Below, in pieces: positions 6,777 through 12,802 of a DNA stretch of 12,802 nucleotides; the stretch's first letter is position 1, and each line of letters begins with the position of its first letter. Below the pieces are notes generated by a model. The model did not search any database, was not told where the DNA came from, and saw only the letters and a list, made by a program, of their open reading frames with translations. Source of the DNA: UBA6183 sp041302975 (GTDB lineage: Bacteria; Bacteroidota; Bacteroidia; UKL13-3); contig JBFYQC010000171.1 in assembly GCA_041302975.1 (NCBI GenBank), forward strand, positions 1 through 12,802. The letters run 5' to 3'. The translations under genes were made by a program, and so were the position numbers.

Positions 6777-7784
6777 ATGAGCAAATTTAACGTAACCACA
6801 TTAGGCCAATTTATTATTGAGCGTCAACACGAAATTAGCGTGGCCAAAGGCGAATTTTCACGCTTGTTGCGCGATATTGGAATTGCAGCAAAAACTATTA
6901 GCCGAGAGGTAAATCGTGCCGGTTTGGCTGATATTATCGGTGAAGCAGGTAGTTCAAATATTCAGGGCGAAGACCAAAAGAAATTAGATGTAATAGCTAA
7001 TAACCTGGTAATTGATTGTTTAACACGTGGTGGTGAGGTTTGTGCAGTTGCTAGTGAAGAAGATGATGATATTATCTATATTGATTCTCCTGTTAGTAAA
7101 AATGCCAAATATGTGGTTTGCATGGATCCGTTGGATGGGTCAAGCAATATAGATGTCAATGTTTCCATCGGAACTATTTTTAGTATTTACCAACGTGTAA
7201 CTTCGGTTGGTACTAAAGCTAGTACTGAAGATTTTTATCAGCCGGGTAATAAGATGTTGGCTGCGGGATATGTAATTTATGGAACAAGCACCATGTTGGT
7301 TTATACTACAGGTAATGGCGTAAATGGTTTTACTTTAGATCCGGGTATTGGTGAGTTTTGTTTATCGCACCCCGATATGAAAATACCTGAAATGGGTAAA
7401 ATTTATAGTTACAACGAAGGCAATATTTTAAGTGCACCCAAAGGTGTGCAAGAATATATAACTTGGTGTCAGCAGTTTGATAAAGAAACTAATCGTCCTT
7501 ACAGTGCCCGTTATATTGGTAGTATGGTGGCCGATTTTCACCGTAACTTACTAAAAGGAGGGATATTCATTTATCCTGCAACTGATAAAGCGCCTAATGG
7601 AAAACTACGTTTGTTGTATGAGTGCAACCCAATGTCGTTTATTATGGAGCAGGCCGGAGGAATTTCTACTACAGGTAAAGAACGTATATTAGATATCATA
7701 CCTAATGCTTTACATCAACGAGTGCCTATATACATGGGTTCTAAAGGCATGGTCAATCAATTGCTCGAATTATTAGACAAATAA
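6777..7784 (+). CDS. fbp: Fructose-1,6-bisphosphatase, class I
   Basis: A 335-residue cytosolic phosphatase that hydrolyses fructose-1,6-bisphosphate to fructose-6-phosphate, the committed step of gluconeogenesis. Class I hallmarks are all visible: SEED (93-96) with metal-binding acidic residues, DPLDGSS (117-123), the phosphate-binding stretch YSARYIGSMVADFHR (242-256), and GKLRLLYECNPM (275-286) containing the catalytic-site glutamate E282. Length is typical of the bacterial class I enzyme. The gene stands alone between its own promoter (6720-6750) and terminator (7790-7818), divergent from lysC. The first ten residues begin with the usual variable N-terminus before TLGQFIIERQ. Confidence 0.97.
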   Translation: MSKFNVTTLGQFIIERQHEISVAKGEFSRLLRDIGIAAKTISREVNRAGLADIIGEAGSSNIQGEDQKKLDVIANNLVIDCLTRGGEVCAVASEEDDDIIYIDSPVSKNAKYVVCMDPLDGSSNIDVNVSIGTIFSIYQRVTSVGTKASTEDFYQPGNKMLAAGYVIYGTSTMLVYTTGNGVNGFTLDPGIGEFCLSHPDMKIPEMGKIYSYNEGNILSAPKGVQEYITWCQQFDKETNRPYSARYIGSMVADFHRNLLKGGIFIYPATDKAPNGKLRLLYECNPMSFIMEQAGGISTTGKERILDIIPNALHQRVPIYMGSKGMVNQLLELLDK

Positions 7785-7789
7785 AAATT

Positions 7790-7818
7790 AAGGCTGCTTT
7801 AAATAAGCGGCCTTTTTT
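7790..7818 (+). terminator. Intrinsic terminator of fbp
   Basis: AAGGCTGCTT (7790-7799) pairs with AAGCGGCCTT (7805-7814), ten pairs with one T-G wobble, around the loop TAAAT and followed by further T residues. It starts 5 nt after the fbp stop codon. Confidence 0.85.
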
Positions 7819-7840
7819 ATGCCTGCATTTGTATGGGTCG

Positions 7841-7866
7841 GTTGATGTTTACTGTTTTACATCAAC
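7841..7866. promoter_or_regulatory. Perfect inverted repeat upstream of the metalloprotease gene
   Basis: GTTGATGT (7841-7848) and ACATCAAC (7859-7866) are perfect 8-base complements around a 10-nt spacer. It lies between the fbp terminator and the metalloprotease start, about 55 nt before the ATG, and lacks a T run, so it is not a terminator. An operator for a dimeric regulator or a structured 5' element is possible. A weak -7-like TATGTTCG lies downstream at 7893-7900. Confidence 0.4.
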
Positions 7867-7919
7867 GGTAGGTATTTCATGTAAAAAAAACTTATGTTCG
7901 TTTACTTGTTATTAACATT

Positions 7920-10454
7920 ATGATAAAAAAAATATCAATACTTAGTTTAAGTGTGCTTCTTTCATTTGGGGCATTCGCAAAAAAGAAGAAGCCAACAGAG
8001 TCGGTTAAACCACAGCCAGCCAAAGCAAGCATTGCAGAAAAAGTTAAGGCTTGTAAAAAACAAGATGGCTTATTTCCGCTTTATCAAGACACTGCAAACG
8101 GTGCTATGTATCTTTTGGTAAAAAAAGATCTATTAAATAAAAAGTTCATTTATTTTAGCTATACAGAAAACGGTGTAGTAGCAGCAGGCCATTTCCGTGG
8201 TAGTTTCCGCGATAACATGGTTTTTACCATCAAACGTTATTTTGATAGGGTAGAATTTGTTGAACAAAACACAGAGTTTTATTTTGATACAACCAATGCC
8301 ATTAGTAAAGCGGCAGATGCCAATATTAGCAACGCAGTATTGGTAAGTCAGAAAATATTAGCCGAAGAAAATGGTAGCATGCTTTTGGACGCTAACGCTA
8401 TATTTTTGGGGGAAAATATGAGCCAAATCAAACCAACGCCATTCCCAGGTCCTATGGGCCAAATGAGTTTGTTGGGCATGCTAAACAAAGAAAAAAGCAA
8501 GTATATTAAAACACGTAACTACCCTGCAAATACAGATATTGTAGTGGAATATGTGTATGATAATCCTTCTCCAATTATGTCGGGTGGTAAAGAAGTTGCT
8601 AACGCCCGCGCTGTAAGTATTACCTATCAGCACAGTTTTATACAAGCTCCGGAGAATCCTATGCAACCTCGCAGAGACGACCAACGTATCGGATATTTTG
8701 GTCAGCAGAAAAATGATATGACTACCACCAATGCGGTTGCCTATAAAGATATTATTCACCGTTGGAGGTTAGAGAAAAAAGATAAAGGCGCTATATTATC
8801 AGAGCCGATAAAACCAATTACCTGGTGGATAGAAAATACCACACCAAAAGAATTCAGACCAATTATTAAAGCGGCAGGAGAGCAATGGAATATTGCTTTT
8901 GAAGCGGCAGGATTTAAAAATGCAGTAGTGGTTTTAGAACAACCAGATACGGCAACTTGGGATGCCGGTGATATTAATTACAATGTATTGCGTTGGACAT
9001 CTTCTCCTCAACCGCCTTTTGGTGGCTACGGGCCAAGTTTTGTAGACCCGCGTACCGGGGAAATTTTAGGTGCTGATATTATGTTGGAATATATTTTTGT
9101 TACCAACCGTATTAACCAAGAAAAATTATTTGATGCTGCACAACCTTCATCTTATAATCCTAATTTACCAGACCACATGCAAATGTGTGAAGCGGGTCAT
9201 CACTTACATTTAACAAGCATGTTTGGTAACAATGTGCTTGATGCTCGTGGATTATCTGCAATAGAAAAGCGTGAATACATGACTCAATCTTTGTATTATT
9301 TAATCATGCATGAAATGGGCCATACCATGGGATTAATGCACAACATGAAAGCTAGTCAATTGTGGAGTCCTGCACAAGCACACAATAAAGAGCTTACACG
9401 TAAGTATGGTTTAATTGCCAGTGTAATGGAATACCCTGCAGTTAACTTAGCTAACGATAAAACTAAACAAGGTGATTACTTTACAACCCGTCCAGGTCCT
9501 TACGATTTGTGGGCTATTACATATGGTTACAGTGAATCATTAAATGATGCTGAAGCTGAAGAGACACGACTAACAGGAATATTAAATCGTTCAACAGACA
9601 GTACGTTAATTTTTGGTAATGATGCTGATGACATGCGCTCCCCGGGTAAAGGTGTCGATCCTCGTGTAAACATCAACGATTTTAGTAATGATGTAATTAC
9701 ATATAGTGTCGATAGGATTAAACTTATTAATAAAATGTTGCCTGAGTTACCAAAACGCTACACCGCTCAAGGCAAAAGTTATCAAGAGCTAAAGCAAGCT
9801 TTTGGGATTTCGTTAACAGAGATGGCTAATGCAACCCAATCAATGTCACGCTATATTGGAGGTGTTTATATCGACAGACACATGCAAGGCAATCAGGCTT
9901 ATACTCCGGTTCCGTTATCTGAGCAAAAAAGAGCGATGAATGCTTTATCACAATATTTATTCAGCGCTAAAGCGTTTGATGCAGCCAATGGTTTATACCA
10001 AAATTTACAAAGTCAACGCAGAGGGTTCAACTTTTTCGGGGCACCCGATGATCCTAAAATTCACGACCGTGTCTTGATGATTCAAAGTATGGTAATTGAT
10101 CATATTTTGGCACCTACTACCTTAAAACGTATTACCGATAGTCGTTTGTATGGTAATAAATACAGTGTGGTTGATGTAATGACTGATATAACAAACGCTT
10201 GTTTTAAAGATGATTTAACTGGTAACGTAAATACTTTCCGCCAAAACTTACAAGTAGAATATGTGAAGGATTTAAGCAGTATTGCATCGTTTAATAAACC
10301 AAATGGTGCTTACGACAATATTGCAAAATCAGCAGCAATTGGTCAGTTAAAAACTATAAAACAAATGATGTCATTACCAGCAGCAAATGCAGAAGTTAAG
10401 GCACATCGCGAACATATTTTGTTAATTATTGATGAGGCATTCTCTCGTAAATAA
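7920..10454 (+). CDS. Secreted zinc-dependent metalloprotease (DUF5117/DUF4953 type)
   Basis: An 844-residue exported protein. The signal peptide (residues 1-20, ending SFGAFA) is followed by a lysine run (KKKK). The N-terminal half resembles the DUF5118/DUF5117 region. From about residue 290 comes the segment with ITWWIENTTPKEFRPIIKAAGEQW-like residues and GDINYNVLRW (350-359), as in this family. The zinc site is HEMGHTMGLMH (464-474; H464, E465, H468, H474), the extended HExxHxxGxxH of metzincins. A likely Met-turn, SVMEYP (M503), follows about 29 residues later. The remainder matches the DUF4953 domain in position. Length is typical for these Bacteroidota proteins, whose physiological substrates are not established. 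Its 3' end overlaps the next gene by 23 nt, and a terminator hairpin begins 10 nt after its stop. Confidence 0.9.
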   Translation: MIKKISILSLSVLLSFGAFAKKKKPTESVKPQPAKASIAEKVKACKKQDGLFPLYQDTANGAMYLLVKKDLLNKKFIYFSYTENGVVAAGHFRGSFRDNMVFTIKRYFDRVEFVEQNTEFYFDTTNAISKAADANISNAVLVSQKILAEENGSMLLDANAIFLGENMSQIKPTPFPGPMGQMSLLGMLNKEKSKYIKTRNYPANTDIVVEYVYDNPSPIMSGGKEVANARAVSITYQHSFIQAPENPMQPRRDDQRIGYFGQQKNDMTTTNAVAYKDIIHRWRLEKKDKGAILSEPIKPITWWIENTTPKEFRPIIKAAGEQWNIAFEAAGFKNAVVVLEQPDTATWDAGDINYNVLRWTSSPQPPFGGYGPSFVDPRTGEILGADIMLEYIFVTNRINQEKLFDAAQPSSYNPNLPDHMQMCEAGHHLHLTSMFGNNVLDARGLSAIEKREYMTQSLYYLIMHEMGHTMGLMHNMKASQLWSPAQAHNKELTRKYGLIASVMEYPAVNLANDKTKQGDYFTTRPGPYDLWAITYGYSESLNDAEAEETRLTGILNRSTDSTLIFGNDADDMRSPGKGVDPRVNINDFSNDVITYSVDRIKLINKMLPELPKRYTAQGKSYQELKQAFGISLTEMANATQSMSRYIGGVYIDRHMQGNQAYTPVPLSEQKRAMNALSQYLFSAKAFDAANGLYQNLQSQRRGFNFFGAPDDPKIHDRVLMIQSMVIDHILAPTTLKRITDSRLYGNKYSVVDVMTDITNACFKDDLTGNVNTFRQNLQVEYVKDLSSIASFNKPNGAYDNIAKSAAIGQLKTIKQMMSLPAANAEVKAHREHILLIIDEAFSRK

Positions 10455-10932
10455 ATGTTTATCAAAAAGACTGGGTATATTTTTACTCAGTCTTTTTTTT
10501 ATTGGTACCGTTATGGCACAACAACAGGATTCAATCCAACACTTGGAGGGTAAATTACAACGAACCGATTTGGAAAGTTTTAAATGGTTTAAAGACAATT
10601 ACAACCAATACAAGCCAGCTATGATTGTGGTTGAAGAGTTGATTAAGTTTGAAAAGTGCAGTTTATTGGTTGTTTTAGGAACTTGGTGCAGCGATAGCCA
10701 TGAGTTGGTTCCTCAATTGTTTAAAGTAGCCGATTTGGTAGGGTGGGAGAAGATTGAATTGATAGGTGTTGATCGAAAAAAACAATGCAGTTCCATCGAT
10801 ATCGAACCATTAAATATTGAATATGTACCGGTTATAATGGTGTTTAAGGATAAGAAATTGATGGGTAAAATAGTTGAAACTACAGAGGGGAATCTTGAAG
10901 AAGATTTATTAAAAATTCTTAGTAAACCTTAA
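10432..10932 (+). CDS. Exported thioredoxin-fold protein with a single active-site cysteine
   Basis: A 166-residue protein. The signal peptide has its hydrophobic core at about 15-28 (LGIFLLSLFFIGTV), with likely cleavage after MAQ. The mature domain is thioredoxin-like: strand LLVVLGTW, then WCSDSHELVP (85-94) in the active-site position, and a cis-proline in YVPVIMVF (P133). The usual CxxC is CSDS, so only C86 remains at the N-terminal position and the resolving cysteine is absent; C76 and C119 are elsewhere. A disulfide reductase is thus less likely than a monothiol or non-redox role. The start is uncertain: ATG 10432 overlaps the metalloprotease gene by 23 nt and gives a long N-region; TTG 10429 is next to it. 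ATG 10455, directly after the upstream stop, is out of frame by one base. A terminator lies inside the signal-peptide codons. Confidence 0.75.
   Translation: MRHSLVNKCLSKRLGIFLLSLFFIGTVMAQQQDSIQHLEGKLQRTDLESFKWFKDNYNQYKPAMIVVEELIKFEKCSLLVVLGTWCSDSHELVPQLFKVADLVGWEKIELIGVDRKKQCSSIDIEPLNIEYVPVIMVFKDKKLMGKIVETTEGNLEEDLLKILSKP
10464..10500 (+). terminator. Strong terminator hairpin inside the next gene's signal-peptide codons
   Basis: AAAAAGACTGGGTA (10464-10477) pairs with TACTCAGTCTTTTT (10484-10497) over 14 pairs with a single G-T wobble, loop TATTTT, and the T run continues to 10500. It begins 10 nt after the metalloprotease stop. Seen alone it is a textbook intrinsic terminator, and the A and T flanks could work in both directions. 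It lies wholly inside the open reading frame of the thioredoxin-like gene. Confidence 0.8.
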
Positions 10933-11000
10933 TTTGTGCAAGCGTTTTTGTTAAAACTTTCTAAATTTTATAGTTAATCAATTGTTAAGAGCCACAAAAC

Positions 11001-11030
11001 TTGTTCGTGTGTGCTAGTTTCTTATTTTTG
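11001..11030 (+). promoter_or_regulatory. Promoter of surE
   Basis: TTG at 11001-11003, a 19-nt spacer and TATTTTTG at 11023-11030 match the Bacteroidota consensus TTG-N19-TAnnTTTG. The -7 element ends only 5 nt before the ATG at 11036, so the transcript would have almost no leader. Confidence 0.65.
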
Positions 11031-11035
11031 CCTTA

Positions 11036-11818
11036 ATGACCCATAAAAAACCGCTAATTTTAATTAGTAATGATGATGGTATTACAGCTCCAGGTATTCG
11101 TAATTTAGTTGAGGCTGTAAAACATCTTGGAGAAGTTGTGATAGTTGCACCGGATAGTCCTCAAAGTGCAATGGGTCATGCTGTAACGATAAGTAAGCCA
11201 TTGCGTCTAAATCAAACAGATATTTATGGTGATATCAAAGCTTACCAATGCAGCGGAACACCTGCCGATTGCGTAAAGTTAGCGGTTGATAAAGTATTAC
11301 ACCGTAAACCAGATTTAATGGTTTCAGGGATTAATCATGGTAGCAATTCGAGTATTAATGTATTGTACAGTGGTACCATGAGTGCGGCTATGGAGGCTGC
11401 TATTGAAGGTATTCCGGCAGTTGGTTTTAGTTTGTGCGATTTTGCTTACGATGCTGATTTTAGTCTGGCAAAAAAAGTAGCTACACGTATTGCAGAAAAT
11501 ATTTTAGAGCATGGCCTACCAACAGCAACTTTACTTAATGTGAATATTCCTAAAATAACAGAAAGCGAATTTAAAGGGGCAAGAATTTGCAGACAAGCGG
11601 TAGCTAAATGGAAAGAAGAGTTTGACGAACGTATTGATCCAAACGGACGTAAATATTTCTGGTTAACGGGGAAATTTATAAATAACGATATTGGTGAAGA
11701 TACCGATGAGTGGGCATTGGCCAACAATTATGCAAGTGTGGTTCCGGTTATGTTTGATTTAACTGCCCATCATGCGATGCCAAGATTAAACACTTGGGAC
11801 AATAGTATTAACAAATAA
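11036..11818 (+). CDS. surE: 5'/3'-nucleotidase SurE
   Basis: A 260-residue cytosolic metal-dependent phosphatase that dephosphorylates nucleoside 5'- and 3'-monophosphates; in other bacteria it is linked to stationary-phase survival and short polyphosphate hydrolysis. Family motifs are complete: ISNDDGITAPGI (10-21) with metal ligands D13 and D14, the S44-containing APDSPQSAMGHAVT stretch, CSGTPADCV (72-80), and SGINHGSN (97-104) with N100, then YSGTMSAAMEA. Length is normal. Its own consensus promoter lies directly upstream and the stop is followed 7 nt later by a small membrane-protein gene, so the two probably form an operon. Confidence 0.96.
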   Translation: MTHKKPLILISNDDGITAPGIRNLVEAVKHLGEVVIVAPDSPQSAMGHAVTISKPLRLNQTDIYGDIKAYQCSGTPADCVKLAVDKVLHRKPDLMVSGINHGSNSSINVLYSGTMSAAMEAAIEGIPAVGFSLCDFAYDADFSLAKKVATRIAENILEHGLPTATLLNVNIPKITESEFKGARICRQAVAKWKEEFDERIDPNGRKYFWLTGKFINNDIGEDTDEWALANNYASVVPVMFDLTAHHAMPRLNTWDNSINK

Positions 11819-11825
11819 TAACATC

Positions 11826-12116
11826 ATGAAGTTAAAAGATAGTTTATTACTCGGTATTCCAGCAGGTTTAATTGGACCTGTGGTTGGCGTACTGGTATTT
11901 TATTTTGTTAATTTTAGCAATAGCGAATTCGGTAGTTTTTTCAGAATGGCTGCGGAGCAAAATTTACTTTCTCCACTTTTAAGTTTGTGTGCTGTAATTA
12001 ACTTAGGTATATTTTTTCTTTTTATACGTATTAATCACCTGCATTCGGCAAGAGGTATCATTCTTTCCACCTTTTTATATGGCATCGTAATCATTGGGTT
12101 GAAGTTTGTGTTTTAA
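11826..12116 (+). CDS. Small three-helix membrane protein of unknown function
   Basis: A 96-residue, strongly hydrophobic protein with three likely membrane helices at about 7-28, 47-67 and 76-95. The first contains GIPAGLIGPVVG, a glycine- and proline-rich stretch; the connecting loop 29-46 is polar, and the second loop carries RINHLHSAR. Positive residues at the N-terminus and in the second loop would place both inside the cell. No family is recognised. It starts 7 nt after surE stops and no separate promoter is visible, so it is expected on the surE transcript. The coding evidence is the tight spacing, an ATG start and coherent membrane topology. Confidence 0.7.
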   Translation: MKLKDSLLLGIPAGLIGPVVGVLVFYFVNFSNSEFGSFFRMAAEQNLLSPLLSLCAVINLGIFFLFIRINHLHSARGIILSTFLYGIVIIGLKFVF

Positions 12117-12151
12117 GTTTTATCAAAAAAAGAAACAAACTCAGAAATCTT

Positions 12152-12187
12152 AAATTAGCTGCACAGAATTTTGTTCTGAAATTAGCT
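12152..12187. repeat. 9-bp direct repeat around a small hairpin
   Basis: AAATTAGCT occurs at 12152-12160 and 12179-12187 and brackets a small palindrome (CAGAA at 12164-12168, TTCTG at 12174-12178). The intergenic stretch 12117-12332 (216 nt, between converging genes) otherwise shows no gene, promoter or clear terminator. Confidence 0.35.
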
Positions 12188-12332
12188 TTATTGAATAACC
12201 ATCGATTTCAATAGCGCTCAGAACTATCGTATCCTTTGAGAAACTCTATGCAACTGCTGTAAATACTAGTTTGAAGTTAAATACATTCAACCCATGAACT
12301 AGAAATCATTACCCGATCAACCTATAACCTTC

Positions 12333-12802
12333 TTACACCCGCAAACAAGTTTTTTGCAGTATAATGGTGTCAATCCATTGTTGTTGTTTTTCATCGCTAA
12401 AGTGTCTAGCTGGAGTATCTAATTTGCACATGCGTATTTGTTTGCTGTTACAATGTTTGGCCAATTTCATTACTTCTGATTTGATATTGGGAATACCATT
12501 AAACGTTTTACGTGTAAAGTATACGGCTTTAAGTTTGGGTAGTAGATCCACAACAGCTATTAAATCAAAAAAAGTTTTTGCACTAATGTCAACAAACTCT
12601 TCTTCCATAATTTCTTCTTCGCCATCTTCTACTTCAAGTGTTTCAATTACATCCATAAAATCTATTTTATGTTTTTGCATAAAGGCTTCTTTTGACTCTA
12701 GAGATGCATCTTTTAATGGTTGATTTTTGAAGCAAATCGGTAATAAATGCCATAAGAAATTGCGTGGTCTGCCAAAGAAAAAATCACCCGAGTGCGGATG
12801 GT
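12333..12802 (-). CDS. Uracil-DNA-glycosylase-superfamily protein, partial (5' end beyond window)
   Basis: The visible 155 residues are the C-terminal part of a gene whose frame stays open to the window edge; the first internal ATG (12680) is not the start. The 40 residues before that methionine read HPHSGDFFFGRPRNFLWHLLP and onward, matching the [FY]-[FY]-G-x-P-R-N-x-x-W block of the uracil/hypoxanthine-type DNA glycosylase superfamily. Downstream, FMDVIE, the hydrophobic stretch LKAVYFT with the following FNG, and KLDTPARHFSDEKQQQW line up with the family's later strands and its LPS-x-SPA-type motif II. Here that motif reads DTPAR. An acidic insert (about 12597-12635; VEDGEEEIMEEE) stands where relatives usually have a Cys-Arg/Ser-Asp-containing loop. 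A role in base-excision repair is inferred; specificity is unknown. The N-terminal catalytic motif lies outside the window. Confidence 0.6.
   Translation of the reverse strand, partial: HPHSGDFFFGRPRNFLWHLLPICFKNQPLKDASLESKEAFMQKHKIDFMDVIETLEVEDGEEEIMEEEFVDISAKTFFDLIAVVDLLPKLKAVYFTRKTFNGIPNIKSEVMKLAKHCNSKQIRMCKLDTPARHFSDEKQQQWIDTIILQKTCLRV

Noticed and set aside
10455..10553. 32-residue open frame directly after the metalloprotease stop
   Set aside because: Its translation is aromatic-rich and featureless; the overlapping frame with the thioredoxin fold is the real one. It is kept only as evidence for the possible one-base indel.
10940..10966. Possible terminator after the thioredoxin-like gene
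   Set aside because: The GTTTT/AAAAC stem is only 5-6 AT-rich pairs and no T run follows.
12364..12723. 119-residue plus-strand open frame
   Set aside because: Antisense to the glycosylase-like gene; its serine-rich stretch is only the complement of glutamate codons.
1..12802. CRISPR, toxin-antitoxin, phage-defence or mobile-element genes
   Set aside because: No spaced repeat array, nuclease pair, transposase or integrase was seen; the gene content is metabolic and envelope-related.

Overview
The window reads as an ordinary chromosomal stretch of a free-living or host-associated Bacteroidota bacterium. The evidence is the AT-rich composition, the promoter form TTG/TTTG-N19-TAnnTTTG (clear before fbp and surE), the lack of Shine-Dalgarno leaders, and protein families typical of the phylum: a DUF2279 protein, a DUF5117/DUF4953 metalloprotease and a Bacteroidota-type monofunctional aspartokinase. 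I cannot place it below phylum. There are no rRNAs, tRNAs, CRISPR arrays, transposases or phage genes.

Layout, left to right. Positions 1-90 hold two small GAA-loop hairpins of one repeat family. Next, on +, are an outer-membrane beta-barrel-like exported protein (148-984), a DUF2279 exported protein only 3 nt later (988-1830) and an SDR oxidoreductase (1861-2559). A convergent junction (2560-2662) carries short direct repeats. On - lies a secreted transglutaminase-like protein (2663-3844), separated by about 295 nt with two more palindromes from a - strand operon: lysC (aspartokinase), folK (HPPK, 8 nt overlap) and a deoxynucleoside kinase (read order from 6579 down to 4140). The intergenic stretch 6580-6776 is a divergent control region leading on + to class I fructose-1,6-bisphosphatase (6777-7784), which ends at a clear terminator. 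A large secreted metzincin-type metalloprotease follows (7920-10454), overlapped by a secreted single-cysteine thioredoxin-fold protein (10432-10932). Then come surE (11036-11818) and a small three-helix membrane protein (11826-12116). The right edge cuts a - strand uracil-DNA-glycosylase-superfamily gene, which is open to the window end.

Functionally the window mixes central metabolism (gluconeogenesis, aspartate-family amino acids, folate, deoxynucleotide salvage, nucleotide dephosphorylation), probable base-excision repair and cell-envelope or secreted proteins. I did not find a convincing new multi-gene system. The most interesting structure is small. A strong intrinsic terminator after the metalloprotease gene is embedded in the signal-peptide codons of the thioredoxin-like gene, next to an A5 run where losing one base would put a better-placed ATG in frame. 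There is also a family of GAA-triloop hairpins whose stems differ by compensated changes, and surE has a promoter so close to its ATG that the mRNA should be leaderless or nearly so.
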